Assembly (NCBI RefSeq): GCF_963924675.1
Contig: NC_089219.1
Span: forward strand, 152,168,288 to 152,232,287
From: Phocoena phocoena
Taxonomy: Eukaryota > Chordata > Mammalia > Artiodactyla > Phocoenidae
Reading direction: 5' to 3'
DNA: 64,000 nt
Positions 9,401-24,400 of the stretch are shown piece by piece; the first letter of the stretch is position 1; each line of letters starts with the position of its first letter. The notes beneath the pieces are model-generated. The model saw only the letters and a list, made by a program, of their open reading frames with translations. It was not told where the DNA came from and searched no databases. Made by a program: the position numbers and the translations under genes.

Positions 9401-12400
9401 GACCTTGGGCAGATCACAACGGTGCTGTGCCACGGTTTTCTCATCTGGAAATGAGGATTATAATCATAGTAGTTGCCTCTAGGGTTGTTGGGAGTTAGAA
9501 CAGTGCCTGGTAAGGTGCTGTGTAAGTATTAGCTATTACTAGTCAATAAACATTTGAGCCCCTGGTAATGGGGTTAAAAAGTAAATACAGGGCTCCCCTG
9601 GTGGCGCAGTGGTTGAGAGTCCGCCTGCCGATGCAGGGCATGCGGGTTCGTGCCCCGGTCCGGGAGGATCCCACGTGCCGCGGAGCGGCTGGGCCCGTGA
9701 GCCATGGCCGCTGAGCCTGTGCGTCGGAGCCTGTGCTCCGCAAAGGGAGAGGCCACGACAGTGAGAGGCCCGCATACCACAAACAAACAAACAAACAAAA
9801 AAAGTAAATTTAAACATTGGTCTTAAAGTTGGGGGAGAGGATTTTCTTTACAGCCTGGTTTCTTATAGTTGCCATCTTCATGGGGCTGAGGGGTGGAGGG
9901 AAGTTGGTTGTGGGGTAAAACAGCCAGAGACTGGGATGGGTGTGCTTTCTAGTAATTTGCCATGATCTGTTTAGAAGAGCTGCCTCAGCATTTCAACAGA
10001 AGCTTAGCAGAGATGGTGCTATAACTGTGATTCTTATTTGTTACTTGTATTACCTTAGATGAACAAAACCCCATTTCCCCAATTATATCTAAAACTTTCA
10101 CTTTCTCTCAACTTTCTTCCTGTATGGAAGCAGCATATAGTAGTCAAAAGTTTCAACCACCATTGTTTTCTCGTGTAACAAGTGGGGAAAGAAAAGTAGT
10201 CAAAAGCAAGCACGAGCACTTGAGTCAGACCTGAGTCCCTCTTCTAGTGCAGCCTTTTATCAGCCGTGGGGCTTGGGGCAAGTTACTTAACCTATTGGAG
10301 TCTTGGTTTCTTCATACGTAAAATGGGAGTGATACAGAATGCCACATATTATATGAGTGCATCTATTTGAAATGTCCAGAACAGGCAAATTCATAAAGAC
10401 AGAAAGTAGATTAGTGATTGCCAGGGGATGGGGGGAGAGGAAAATGAGGACTAACTGCTAATGGGTATGGGATTTCTTCCTGGGGAATAAAAATGTTCTA
10501 GAATTAGACAGTGGTCATGGTTGTACAACTTTGTGAATATGCTAGAAACCACTACATTGTGTGGTTTAGAAGTGTGAGTTTTATGATATGTGAATTATAT
10601 CTAAATAAATAAATAGAATGGGAGTGATAGTGTCACCTCACAAAGTTGTGATATTTAGAGATAATATACATTAAAGCACTTAGCACAGGCATATAGTTAG
10701 TTCTAAACATACGTGACATTTGAATGTGTGTGTGTATGTACTTGGTGAACATTAGATTAGGAGGCTGGAACAGGGGGGTCGGGGGGAGAATAAGAGGAGT
10801 GATGAATGGAATGAGGAACAGAACAGTTTTGAGCTGATGCCAGATTGAGGCCCAGGTCTCTTAAGCTCCCAGTCCCGTTCTGCTTCTGTGACTCCTCCCT
10901 TGTTCTTTCCTGATCTGGCCATGGGAATAGAAAATGCACCCTGGCAATGGAGAGATTACGTTACAAGTGAGTCATAACCCAGGCTCCATACCTTGACATG
11001 GAACCATAATCTACTTCAGTGGGAGATTTTTTCTGATTGAGCGAGTATAATGTGACACTACCTACTCAAGCCTTTTATACCAATTTCCAGTCCCTTTCCT
11101 TTCCCCTTCCTAATCTTCCTTTGCTAGGATAATCTGTTTCCCATGGCACGGGGCAGCGCACTACTAAAAAGGCTTGGATAATTCTGCCTGCTCTTGAAAG
11201 AAAAGACATTATTACCTTTAAGATTATTATCATTTACAATATGTTTAGTTTAGTCTTAAAAGGCATTACTGATTTCAATATGGTTAGTTCTTCAGCTTTG
11301 CAAGTAGCATTTAAAGAAAGCATGGATTTAAATAAAAATCCATCTGGTCTTTAGATTTTGTTATGCTCTGTCCACTTTCCAAGCATCAGCATTTATTTCT
11401 CCATGCTTCTCTGTCTCACTATGTTAAGTCAACAAAGAATCTTCCTGCAATAAATGGACTTCTCAAAAGCAATCTTTTGAAACTAAAACCTCAAAAAATA
11501 TGTTACTGAAGTAAAGGGAAATATGAATTTCACCTTAAACCTATTGCTCAATTCCTATAGGCTCTGGACATACAGGTCATGTTTTTATTTATTTATTCAT
11601 GTGATAGCTATGGATAGATTCGTCTTATCTCGCTTACTAGATCGTGAACTCCTAAGGGTAAAGAGTGTTTTACTCATCTTTGTATCCCCTGCAGTGCCTA
11701 CCATAGTGCTTTGTACGTAACAGGCAAGTATCTGTTAGATCGTTTACATATCTGGTAGATATTGGAATGATGTTTTTTTCCACTCCAGAAGGGCAATTTT
11801 TCCCCCATGAAAGATATGGGATTTTGTATCTTTGCCAAGATTTTCCTCTCTGGGCCCCTAAAACAGAACAATGATAAGCATTTGATAGATGACTAATTAG
11901 GCTGGAGCTGCCAGTATCCCAAAGAATGATTTTCATGTCCCAAAGAATGAGTTGCATGCAATACCGGAGCTTCACCATGATATGGGAAGTAAATATTCAT
12001 TCACTCAACAAATCTTTATTAATGCCTAACTTTGTATTGGGTACAGGACACACAATGGTGAAACATTGTCCAACTAACTGATATTTTAAATTCTAAGCTG
12101 ATGTTAGAATTGTTAGAACTCTAACACGTTAGAATGTTGTTAGATGTTAGATGTTAGAATGTTAGAATGAAAGAAAGAAGGATTAGTGTTTCATCATGTT
12201 CCCTCTAGAGGATTTCCTACACTTTGGTTTCCTGCTTAACCATTAGTCTTTGAGGACAGGAGGATAAGGCATATGAGAAATTCTAAGATTAAATGGCATT
12301 GATAAAAACAGTAGTTGAGATGCTTTACTAACTTTCTGACAGTACAGGAAAACTAGCCCCAGTCTGTCTCTGGGATGGAATAACTAGAATTGTCTTGTTT

Positions 12401-15400
12401 GCATGGTTCAAAAGCAGAATGCATTCATGAAGGTTGTTGCTAGAGTATCTTTTATCTTCATCAGAGCTTACTCACAGGGATGCCAATATGAAGCGTGTGA
12501 GGAGTGTGGGTGGATGCGGTTTTTTCCCTAACTGTTTTAAGACCTAAGGTGAATTTGCTCCTTACTTTTTGTAGAAAAATAGTTCACCTCTAGGGATAGT
12601 GGGTTTTGCTTCCTGCGTGGTCCAGGGAATCTGAATGGTGTCATTCATAACAAGAGTATAGAGTCCCTGTGAAAGATGCAGCTTTTCTTTCATGACTCTC
12701 AGAGGTCTGACTGGAGTCCCCTGTAGGATTTTCAGTCTAAGTATAGGCCACCCCATGCTTGAAAATTGATTCCATTCTTTGCCAAATGGGGAGTCTGGTA
12801 ATCTTGGGGATCCTGGAACTTGACACTTTAACAGAGGAGAACAGATGTAGCAGTGGTTATGTGCCCCCTTGCTTAAAGCTATAAATCAGCCTCTCTGAGA
12901 AAGTCTCCTTATAGATAGTATTCCTCCAAAGTCCAAACCAAAACTCTCTGAAGGAAAGTTGGTCAGAGTATGGGGACTCATCAGAATCCCCTGTGGGACC
13001 CTGGTTGAATTGCCCATCACATGCGGTGCCTTCTTCTGTCGTATTTAGTAGGCAGTGTGCAGTGTGAGTGGTTTGGACGTGTCCCCAGCCTGTGGGGTGC
13101 CATGTGGCTGCGGGAACCTTTTGACCGCAAGTCTTTGGAGTTGGGCTTTATAATGTGCTTCCATTCCCTGGGGTGGTGTTCTCTGGGCAGGAAGATGGGA
13201 AGTAGAACTTGAGGATTGTTTTGCTTTTCACTTGTTTAATAAGACATCAAAACTATCCCAAAGAATAGTAATAGCTTATGTATTCATAAAAGCCCTTGAC
13301 TATTTAAAAAAAAAACCCTCATACTTCTTTTTTAAAAAATGCTTTTATCACTTTTATTTTACTCAGATATAAAAAAAGGTCTAATTTTAGCTTCATCAGA
13401 TTAAGACTTCAGTGTGTTATTTATGCCAGACAGATTTTACCCTTTCTAGTTTATATAATGGGAGAGAATTATATTTCCCAGGATTTTCTTGGTTAAGCCA
13501 AGCTTTCCAGACTAAAGATTAAGTAAGGCCGCATCATAAAAGCAACTGGATAACAAGACTCATTTGAATAAAAGCTCTGTTTTTATTCAAATTAGAGGGA
13601 CAGTGACTGAACCAATATGGAGCTTACTTTTTAGGGATATTCTGTGCAATATTCTGTAGCCTTAACTTTTAATATTATGGAGATATGTAGGGGCAAAAAG
13701 GAATGGAGCACTTGGGGGAAAACAGCTAGTAGGAGAAGCCATTCTTATTCTTTTGGCATATAAGAAGCCCCCTGGGGAAACCTATCTCAGTTTCTCCTGA
13801 TTGAACAATTGGCCTGCTCTGCTGGCTCATATTCCATGGAGAGAAGTGGAGAAGTTCTGCTGTTGCAACTTGGAAACGTGGTTGGTTAGTCGAGGATAAA
13901 AGTAGTTAGTTGGCATGTGATAAAGAGGCCTGAGCTGCAGAAGAGGTGGAGGTGTGTTCCCTGCCGCTGAGTCATCAGGAGGCCGCTGCAGGCAGTGCAA
14001 GGTCAAGCTTCTTCTGGTGGCTTCTTGTTCAATGAACTGGATGGTTATAGGTAACTTTCATCAAAGTGACCTGTCCTGGAGTGGGTGTTTGTCTATACTG
14101 CTTAGTCTTGAGGACTTGGGTTCTAAATCTGATCCTGAACTACTTGTTTAGATGAGTGCCTTGGACTCCCCAGACTCAGAACTGGCATCAGAAAATGATC
14201 ACAGGAAGATTGAGGAGAAAGAAGGTAATGTGCAGGGCAGAAGTGGGGACAGTGAAGAAACTTATTGTTTAAATTGTATTATTACTGTATATGATGTATT
14301 TTTTACCTGCTGGGTTTTTTTGGGGTTTTTTTTGTTTTTTTTACGGTACGCGGGCCTCTCACTGTTGTGGCCTCTCCCGTTGCGGAGCACAGGCTCCGGA
14401 CGCATAGACTCAGCAGCCATGGCTCACGGGCCCAGCCGCTCTGCGGCATGTGGGATCCTCCCGGACCGGGGCACGAACCCGTGTCCCCTGCATCAGCAGG
14501 CGGACTCTCAACCACTGTGCCACCAGGGAAGCCCGGTTTTTTTGATGAATAAAATTCTGTCTCTTTATCTCTTTTCTCTGAGATCCAGACCTGGATACAT
14601 TTTGCTGGTTATCTTTTTAGCCAATATTTTAAAAATTATTTTGAAATAATTTCAAATTTATGTAAATGTCACCAGAACAGTACAAAGAGTTCCCACTCCA
14701 CGCAGGTTCTCCAGTTGTTAAGATTTTATTGCATTTGCCCCATCACCTAATCTCTCTCTTTCTATTATAATATATGTATATATTTTTTGGAGCCTTGTGA
14801 AAGTGAGCTCTAGATAGGTTGTCTTATCTCTTCTAAACACTTCAGTGTGCATTTCTCCCAAACAAGGACATGCTATCAGCATGCAACTTCCCAAATCAGG
14901 AAATCAACATTGAGTCAGTATTACCATCCAGCCCACGGACCCCATTTAAGTTTTGCCAACTGTCCCAGTTGTGTCTTTTTCTTTTGATCCAGGATCCTGT
15001 CCAGGAGCACATGTTGCATTTAGTTATCATGTGTCTTCAGACTCCCTGAATGTGGACAGTCTCTCGGCCTTTCCCTGGCATTTATATCTTTGGCAGGTTT
15101 AAAGAGCAGGCTTTACATTCTATGGGATGACCCTCAGCCTGGATCTAGCTGCTTCCTCATGACTAGACTCAGGTCGTGAGCTCTCAGCAGGACTAGGCAC
15201 AGAAATGACGTGATGTGCAGTCACATCAGGGGTACATGTTGTCGGCCCACCCACCCTTGGAGATGTTAAGCTTGATCTCTGGTCATGTTGGTGTCCTTTA
15301 GATTTCGCCACCTTAAAGTCACACTTTTTCCTTTTGCAATTGATTAGTCTTTTGTGGGAAGGTGTTCTAAGGTTTCACGGATGATCTTGTTCCTGAAAAT

Positions 15401-18400
15401 GCCTCCCTCCACTAGACCTAGCATCCATTGACAGCGCCCACCTGCCTCAGTGGTGGTTTTTCTATCCACTATTTCTTCTATATTTCTTAGTTGGTATTTG
15501 CAAAGTTAGAGCATTCCTTTTCCATTGTTTGTTTATTATTTATTTATATCAGTGTGGGACTTCTGAATTTTTTCAATGGATTATAATTTCTTATTATCAT
15601 TTTAAAAAAATTTTATGCTTAAATTGTCCCCAGTCCGGTGAGTAAGCCCCCCTTTGAGGTGGTTCCTGTGTCATTTTTAACACATTCCCACCATTGGATC
15701 ATTCTTAATGTAACTAGCTGAAAGAAGCTGCCTTCCAAATGATGGAAACTAAGCCCTGAGTGAAGCATGGGGTTGGCTTCCTCGAAGAACCGCTTCCATC
15801 TCTGCATCCCGTAAATTACAGCTTCAGCTGCCAGCTGCCTTTCTATTCCCTCTGCAGCTCGACCAGCCTCAGGAGCAGTTTCTCCCAGAAGGGAACTTGT
15901 CAGCAGGCTGCTGAGTATGGTCTCTTCATGTCACATGGCTCCTAGGACATATAAGCCCTGGGGGGGGGGGTGGTATGGGCAGGGGAAAGGGTGGGGGGAG
16001 GTTATGTCCCCCTTCCCAGGTACCAGTACAGTCTGCTTTCCAAAAGCTGTTCAAGATCTTAACATGACCACCAGGTAGGATAACTTGAGTGACATTTCTG
16101 CCAGATTGACTTTCAGCTTCCAACAAGAGCTTTAGCTGCTTGAGTACATTTCCATCTCTAATCTCCAAAAACCATCCCCTTCAACCAAAATACCTTGTAT
16201 TATTTGGTCCTGAAGATTCTGAAACCCAGACTCCCTAAGCATATGTTTTCCTTAAATGGGGATGCCCCTTCTAAAATTCAGAATCCTTTAAATTTAGCTG
16301 AAGGTCAGAGAGCTTGTTTGGGAATGATAAATAAATGCTTCTTGGCAGAATTATTTCTCTCTCAGCTCCTGGGGTTTTTGTAGCTCAATACTTTGAAGCT
16401 TGTAGTAGAATTGATTGTAGTAGAAAGACTGTATAACGTTCATTTCTCAATTTAGGATTTGTTCTGTACTCTTGGCACATGTAGTTAATAACAAATAAAA
16501 CATCACTACTTATTTGTGGAAATGCATATTTGTGTCACTGATTACTTCAGTGACTTATATAAAATCCTTTGTATTTAACTCACTTTCAGAGAGGACTTCA
16601 AGTTCAGTGTTAAAGGTGAGGTAAAAAATTTTACCGAAGGAGGGAAATCCTTGGGTATCAGGAACAAGTATTGCAGTAGTAACTCTGTTGAGACCTGAAT
16701 TGACTCTGAAGCCCCATCAACCTTATGAGTTTCAAGAATAGGATAAGGCAAAGATAGAGTTCCACTTCACTTATTCCATATAGTGCCTTCCCTCCTTGGC
16801 CACGGACTATACCTTACCCGGCTTTCACTCATATTATTGACTGGGATGGAAAACAGGCAAGAAGGAGAGTGTGATGATATAAATCCATTACTCCAAAAAC
16901 AATTTAAGCAACGTATCTAACCTAATGGGTCACTAGAGACATCAAAAGGTCATTAACGAGAGATTGGTTCAAGATGGCGGAGTAGAAGGACGTGCTCTCA
17001 CGCCCTCTTGCGAGAGCACCAGAATCACAACTAATTGCTGAACAATCATTGACAGGAAGACACGGGAACTCACCAAAAAAGATACCCCACATCCAGAGAC
17101 AAAGGAGAAGCCACAGTGAGATGGTAGGAGGGGCGCAGTCACAATAAAATCAAATCCCATAACTGCTGGGTGGGTGACTCACAAACTGGAGAACACTTAT
17201 ACCACAGAAGTCCACCCACTGGAGTGAAGGTTCTGAGCCCCACGTCAGGTTTCCGAACCTGGGGGTCTGCCAACAGGAGGAGGAATTCCTAGAGAACCAG
17301 ACTTTGAAGGCTGCTGGGATTTGACTGCAGGACTTCGACAGGACTGGGGGAAACAGAGACTCCACTCTTGGGGGGCACACACAAAGTAGTGTGCGCATCA
17401 GGACCCAGGGGAAGGAGCAGTGACCCCAGGGGAGACTGAACCAGAGCTACCGGCTAGTGTTGGAGGGTCTCCTGCAGAGGCGGGGGGTGGCTCTGTCTCA
17501 CCGTGAGGACAAGGACACTGGCAGCAGAAGTTCTGGGAAGTACTCCTTGCCGTGAGCCCTCCCAGAGTCTGCCATTAGCCCCACCAAAGAGCCCAGGTAG
17601 GCTCCAGTGTTGGGTTGCCTCAGGCCAAAGAACTAACCGGAAGGGAGCCCAGCCCCACCCATCAGCAGTCAAGTGGATTAAAGTTTTACTGAGCTCTGCC
17701 CACCAGAGCAACAGCCAGCTCTACCCACCACCAGTCCCTCCCATCAGGAAACTTGCACAAGCCTTTTAGATAGCCTCATCCACCAGAGGGCAGACAGCAG
17801 AAGCAAGAAGAACTACAGTCTTGCAGCCTGTGGAACTAAAACCACATTCACAGAAAGACAGACAAGATGAAAAGGCAGAGGGCTATGTACCAGATGAAGG
17901 AACAAGATAAAACCCCAGAAAAACAACTGAAGTGGAGATAGGCAGCCTTTCAAAAAAAGAATTCAGAATAATGATAGTGAAGATGATTCAGGACCTCAGA
18001 AAAAGAATGGAGGCAAAGATCGAGAAGATGCAAGAAATGTTTAACAAAGACCGAGAGGGCTTCCCTGGTGGCACAGTGGTTGAGAATCTGCCCGCCAATG
18101 CAGGGGACACGGGTTCGTGCCCCGGTGTGGGAGGATCCCACATGCCGCGTAGCAGCTGGGCCCGTGAGCCATGGCCGCTGAGCCTGCGCATCCGGAGTCT
18201 GTGCTCCACAACAGGAGAGGCCACAGTGGTGAGAGGCCTGCATACCGCAAAACAAAAACAAAAACAAAGACCGAGAAGAATTAAAGAACAAACAAACAGA
18301 GATGAACAATACAATAACTGAAATGAAAACTACACTAGAAGGAATCAATAGCAGAATAACTGAGGCAGAAGAACGGATAAGTGACCTGGAAGACAGAATG

Positions 18401-21400
18401 GTGGAATTCACTGCTGCGGAACAGAATAAAGAATGAAAAGAAATGAAGACAGCCTAAGAGACCTGTGGGACAACATTAAACACAACACCATTCGCATTAT
18501 AGGGGTCCCAGAAGGAGAAGAGAGAGAGAAAGGACCAGAGAAAATATTTGAAGAGATTATAGTCGAAAACTTCCCTAACATGGGGAAGGAAATAGCCACC
18601 CAAGTGCAGGAAGCATAGAGAGTCCCATACAGGATAAACCCAAGTTAGAAACACGCCAAGACGCGTAGTAATCAAACTGGCAAAAATTAAAGACAAAGAA
18701 AAATTATTGAAAGCAGCAAGGGAAAAACGACAACTTACAAGGGAACTCCCATAAGGTTAACAGCTTATTTCTCAGCAGAAACTCTACAAGCCAGAAGGGA
18801 GTGGCATGATTTACTTAAAGTGATGAAAGGGAAGAACCTACAACCAAGATTACTCTACCCGGCAAGGATCTCATTCAGATTCAATGGAGAAATCAAAAGC
18901 TTTACAGACAAGCAAAAGCTAAGAGAATTCAGCACCACCAAACCAGCTCTACAGCAAATGCTAAGGGAACTTCTCTAAGTGGGAAACACAAGAGAAGAAA
19001 AGGACCTACAAAAACAAACCCAAAATAATTCAGAAAATGGTAATAGGAACATACATATCGATAATTACCTTAAACGTGAATGGATTAAATGCTCCAACCA
19101 AAAGACACAGGCTTGCTGAATGGATACAAAAAAAAGATCCACCTATATGCTGTCTACAAGAGACCCACTTCAGACCTAGGGACACGTACAGACTGAAAGT
19201 GAGGGGATGGAAAAAGATACTCCATGCAAATGGAAATCAAAAGAAAGCTGGAGTAGCAATACTCATACCAGATAAAATAGACTTTAAAATTAAGAATGTT
19301 ACAAGAGACAAGGAAGGACACTACCTAATGATCAAAGGATCAATCCAAGAAGAAGATATAACAATTATATATGCACCCAACGTAGGAGCACCTCAATACA
19401 TAAGGCAACCGCTAACAGCTATAAAGGAGGAAATCGACAGTAACACAATAATAGTGAGGGACTTTAACACCTCACACCAATGGACAGATCATCCAAACAA
19501 AATTAATAAGGAAACACAAGCTTTAAATGACATGATAGACCAGATAGATTTAATTGGTATTTATAGGACATTCCATCCAAATACAGCAGATTACACTTTC
19601 TTCTCACGTGCTCATGGAATATTCTCCAGGATAGATCACATCTTGGGTCACAAATCAAGACTCAAAATTTAAGAAAATTGGAATCATATCAAGCATGTTT
19701 TCTGACCACAACGTTATGAGATTAGAAATGAATTACAGGGAAAAAACCATAAAAAACACAAACACATGGAGGCCAAACAATACATTACTAAATAACCAAG
19801 AGATCACTGAAGAAATCAAAGAGGCAATCGAAAAATACCTAGAGACAAATGACAATGAAAACACGATGATCCAAAACCTATGGGATGCAGCAAAAGCAGT
19901 TCTAAGAGGGAAGTTTATAGCTATACAAGCCTACCTCAAGAAACATCTCAAATAAACAATCTAACCTTAAACCTAAAGGAACTAGAGAAAGAAGAACAAA
20001 CAAAACCCAAAGTTAGCAGAAGGAAAGAAATCATAAAGATCAGAGCAGAAATAAATGAAATAGAAACAAAGAAAACAATAGCAAAGATCAGTAAAACTGA
20101 AAGCTGGTTCTTTGAGAAGATAAACAAAATTGATAAACCGTTAGCCAGACTCATCAAGAAAAAGAGGGAGAGGACTCAAATCAATAAAATTAGAAATGAA
20201 AAAGGAGAAGTTACACGGACACCGCAGAAATACAAAGCATCCTAAGATACTACTACAGGCAACTCTATGCCAGTAAAATGGACAACCTGGAAGAAATGGA
20301 CAAATTCTTAGAAAGGTATAACCTTCCAAAACTGAACCAGGAGAAATAGAAAATATGAACAGACCAATCACAAGTAATGAAATCGAAACTGTGATTAAGA
20401 ACCTTCCAGCAAACAAAAGTCCAGGACCAGATGGCTTCACAGGTGAATTCTGTCAAACATTTAGAGAAGAGCTAAAACCCATCCTTCTCAAACTCTTCCA
20501 AAAAACTGCAGAGGAAGGAACCCTCCCAAACTCATACTATGAGGCCACCATCAACCTGATACCAAAACCAGACAAAGATACTACAAAAAAAGAAAGTTAC
20601 AGACCAATATCACTGATGAATATAGATGCAAAAATGCTCAATTAAATACTAGCAAACAGAATCCAAGAACACATTAAAAGGATCATATACCATGATCAAG
20701 TGGGATTTATCCCAGGGATGCAAGCATTCTTCAATATACGCAAATCAATCAATGTGATACAGCATATTAACAAATTGAAGAATAAAAACCATATGATCAT
20801 CTCAATAGATGCAGAAAAAGCTTTTGACAAAATTCAACACCCATTTATGATAAAAACTCTCCAGAAAGTGGGCACAGAGGGAACCTACCTCAACATAATA
20901 AAGGCCATATATGACAAATCCACAGGAAACATCAGTCTCAATGGTGAAAAACTAAAAGCATTTCCTCTAAGATCAGGAACAAGACAAGGATGTCCACTCT
21001 CACGACTATTATTCAACATAGTTTTGGAAGTCCTAGCCAAGGCAATCAGAGAAGAAAAAGAAATAAAAGGAATACAAATTGGAAAAGAAGAAGTAAAACT
21101 GTCACTGTTTGCAGATGACATGATAATATACATAGAGAATCCTTAAGATGCCAACAGAAAACTACTAGAGCTAATCAATGAATTTGGTAAAGTTGCAGGA
21201 TACAAAATTAATGCATTCCTATACACTAATGATGTAAAATCTGAAAGAGAAATAAAGGAAACACTCCCATTTACCATTGCAACAAAAAGAATAAAATACC
21301 TAGGAATAAACCCACCTAGGGAGACAAAAGACCTGTATGCAGAAAACTATAAGACACTGATGAAAGAAATTAAAGATGATACCAACAGATGGAGAGGTAT

Positions 21401-24400
21401 ACCATGTTCTTGGATTGGAAGAATTAACATTGTGAAAATGACTATACTATCCAAAGCAATCTACAGATTGAATGCAATCCCTATCAAATTACCAATGGCA
21501 TTTTTTACAGAACTAGAACAGAAAATCTCAACATTTGTATGGTGACACAAAAGACCCCGAATAGCCAAAGCAGTCTTGAGGGAAAAAAACGGAGCTGGAG
21601 GAATCAGGCTCCCTGACTTCAGACTATACTACAAAGCTACAGTAATCAAGACAATATGGTACTGGCACAAAAACAGAAACATAGATCAATGGAACAAGAT
21701 AGAAAGCCCAGAGATAAACCCATGCACCTATGGTCAACTAGTCAATGCAAAGGAGGCAAGGATATACAATGGAGAAAAGACAGTCTCTTCAATAAGTGGT
21801 GCTGTGAAAACTGGACAGCTACATGTAAAAGAATGAAATTAGAACACTGCCTAACACCATACACAAAAGTAAACTCAAAATGGATTGGAGACCTAAATGT
21901 AAGACTGGACACTATAAAACTCTTAGAGGAAAATATAGGAAGAACACTCTTTGACATAAATCACGCAAGATCTTTTTTGATCCACCTCCTAGGTTAATGG
22001 AAATAAAAACAAAAATAAGCAAATGGGACCTAATGAAACGTAAAAGCTTTTGCACAGCAAAGGAAACCATAAACAAGATGAAAAGACAGCCTTCAGAATG
22101 GGAGAAAATATTTGCAAATGAATCAATGGACAAAGGATTAATCCCTGAGGTATATAAACAGCTCTTGCAGCTCAATATTAAAAAAACAAACAACACAATC
22201 CAAAAATAGGCAGAAAACCCTAATAGACATTTCTCCAAAGAAGACATACAGGTGGCCAAGAAGCAAATGAAAAGCTGCTCAACATCACTAATTATTAGAG
22301 AAATGCAAATCAAAACTACAATGAGGTGTCACCTCACACCAGTTAGAATGGGCATCATCAGAAAATCTACAAACAAAAAATGCTGGAGAGGGCATGGAGA
22401 AAAGGAAACCCTCCTGAACTGTTAGTGGGATTGTAAATTGATACAGCCACTATGGAGAACAGTATGGAGGTCCCTTAAAAAACGAAAAACAGGATTACCA
22501 TATGATCCAGCAATCCTGCTTCTGGGCATATACCCAGAGAAAACCATAATTCAGAAAGACACATGCACCCCGATGTTCATTGCAGCACTATTTACAATAG
22601 CCAGGTCATGGAAGCAATCTAAATGCCCATCGACAGACGAATGGATAAAGAAGTTGTGGTACATATATAAAATGGAATATTACTCAGCCATAAAAAGGAA
22701 TGAAATTGGGTCATTTGTAGAGACGTGGATGGATCTAGAGACTGTCATACAGAGTGAAGTAAGTCAGAAAGAGAAAAACAAATATCGTATATTAATCCAT
22801 ATATGTGGAACCTAGGAAAATGGTACAGATGAATCGATTTGCAGGGCAGAAATTGAGAGACAGATGTAGAGAACAAAAGAATGGGCACCAAGGGGGGAAA
22901 GCGGCGGGGGTGGGGGTGGGGGTGGGATGAATTGGGCGATTGGGATTGACATGTATACACTGATGTGTATAAAATTGATGACTAATAAGAACCTACTGTA
23001 TAAAAAAATAAAATTCAAGAATTCAATAAATAAATTAAAAGTCATTAACATTACTTCCTGCCAATTCTTCCTCTTTAGAATAATCTTAACCTCAACCCAA
23101 AGGGTAATACAGACTAACTGATGAGGGGAACATTAAAAGTTTCTCTGAAAAGTACCTACTGTTTCTTTTAGAAAAGGGACTCTAGAGCTGTTGGGTAGAA
23201 TAACAATAACATTTTTTAAAAGTGTTCACCCGCTAGTGGTAATGCTGTTTTTTTCTCCCAGGCCTCATCGTCTTGGGCAGTTTTTGTAAGGACTCTGTCA
23301 GTCTGCTTTAAATTGGGGTCCTACAACTACTGAGTTGTGTTTGTCCCCACATTGGGAGAAAGTGTGGTAGGGCGGGTGGAGGAGGAAGAATTTCTCCTCT
23401 GTCTTCTTATTATCTCCAGCTGGGCCTAAGAATTAAACTGACATAAGACAGATAAACAGGAGAAAAGCATAAGCACTTTGTTAAATTTTACATGTACGTG
23501 GGAGTCCTCACAAAAGAATGAAGACCCAAAGAAACAGAGTTGAAGTGGACAAAGAAGTAAATTATGAAAGCGTGACAAGACAGAGGGGCTTGAGCTAGGG
23601 AAGTTAACGGTGGGAAAGTAACTAGGAAGGTACTGGCTAGTTTAACAAGGCTTATTTGTACAGATTTTTCTTGATCTCGACTCCCAGTCTCTGGTGATAA
23701 CGAAGTTTGCTTTCCTTCTGTTATAGGGAGGACATCTTCCCAATGGGGGTTTTATCTTGCTTTCAGGAAGATAAAGGGGAGGTCAGAGTGCCCTTCTTAT
23801 ACCTGCTGTTTGTCGAGTGCCTTTAGCTCAAAATAATCCTTATGCCAAAGTGGCATTCTGGGGGGATGGCATATTCTGCCACCCTTCAGGGACATTGTTT
23901 ACCATTAAGTATTCACCTGGCCCCCTGAGACTTAAGAACAGTTCCTGCTCTGCCCTGTGTTCCACTTTTTATCTGCTTAGCGAAATGGAGAAACATGGCT
24001 TCTTTTTTGTTCTGTTTTGCCTTTTAAGCTACTGCTTCCTCATCTACAAATGGGGATAATAATAGTTTATGTCTGGTAGAATTGTGAGCATTAAATGAAA
24101 TGGGGCAAATAAAGTGATGTACTTAGAACGGGCTCAGTAAATATTATTGTGGGTGAGGAAAAATAATTTTCCCTTTACCCTTCTAGGTTCTTGGCTGAGA
24201 CACCCGTTATAAAAAGATTAATGGGAGAGAAACAACCAGAAATTTAATAACATGTGTGCCTCCTGTACACGTGGGAGATACCCTGGAAAAACAGCGTGAC
24301 TCCAAAATGGCCCAAGCCACTACCTTAAATACGATTTCCAGCTAAAGATAAAACACTACTGGGGTGGGGTGAGGTGGGGGGAGTCATTTATGGGCGTTTA

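Larger units (their letters stand above)
16958..23040 (+). mobile_element. Nearly full-length L1 retrotransposon, disabled
   Basis: Runs from a 5' UTR start (AGAGATTGGTTCAAGATGGC) through ORF1 and ORF2 remnants, a G-rich 3' UTR (22897-22925) and an A-rich tail. It is flanked by GTCATTAAC at 16949-16957 and 23041-23049. About 5.9 kb without the SINE nested in ORF1. Stops and frame changes in both reading frames make it immobile on its own. It lies in DSTYK intron 1 in the sense orientation. Confidence 0.93.

Noticed and set aside
9539..9817. Open frames of 60-160 codons with [17 protein letters not shown] sequence here and at about 14.3, 18.0, 34.3, 41.2, 46.2, 48.1 and 63.5 kb.
   Set aside because: All are translations of the same tRNA-derived SINE in different copies; they are not proteins.
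14152..14224. Exon-like 73-nt stretch with AG before an ATG and GT after it ([20 protein letters not shown]).
   Set aside because: The surrounding sequence reads as a decayed antisense MIR, the upstream pyrimidine tract is weak, and including 73 nt between exons 1 and 2 would shift the DSTYK frame.
19037..22815. Host gene encoding a reverse transcriptase.
   Set aside because: It is the decayed ORF2 of an L1 element with frameshifts and stops, flanked by target duplications.
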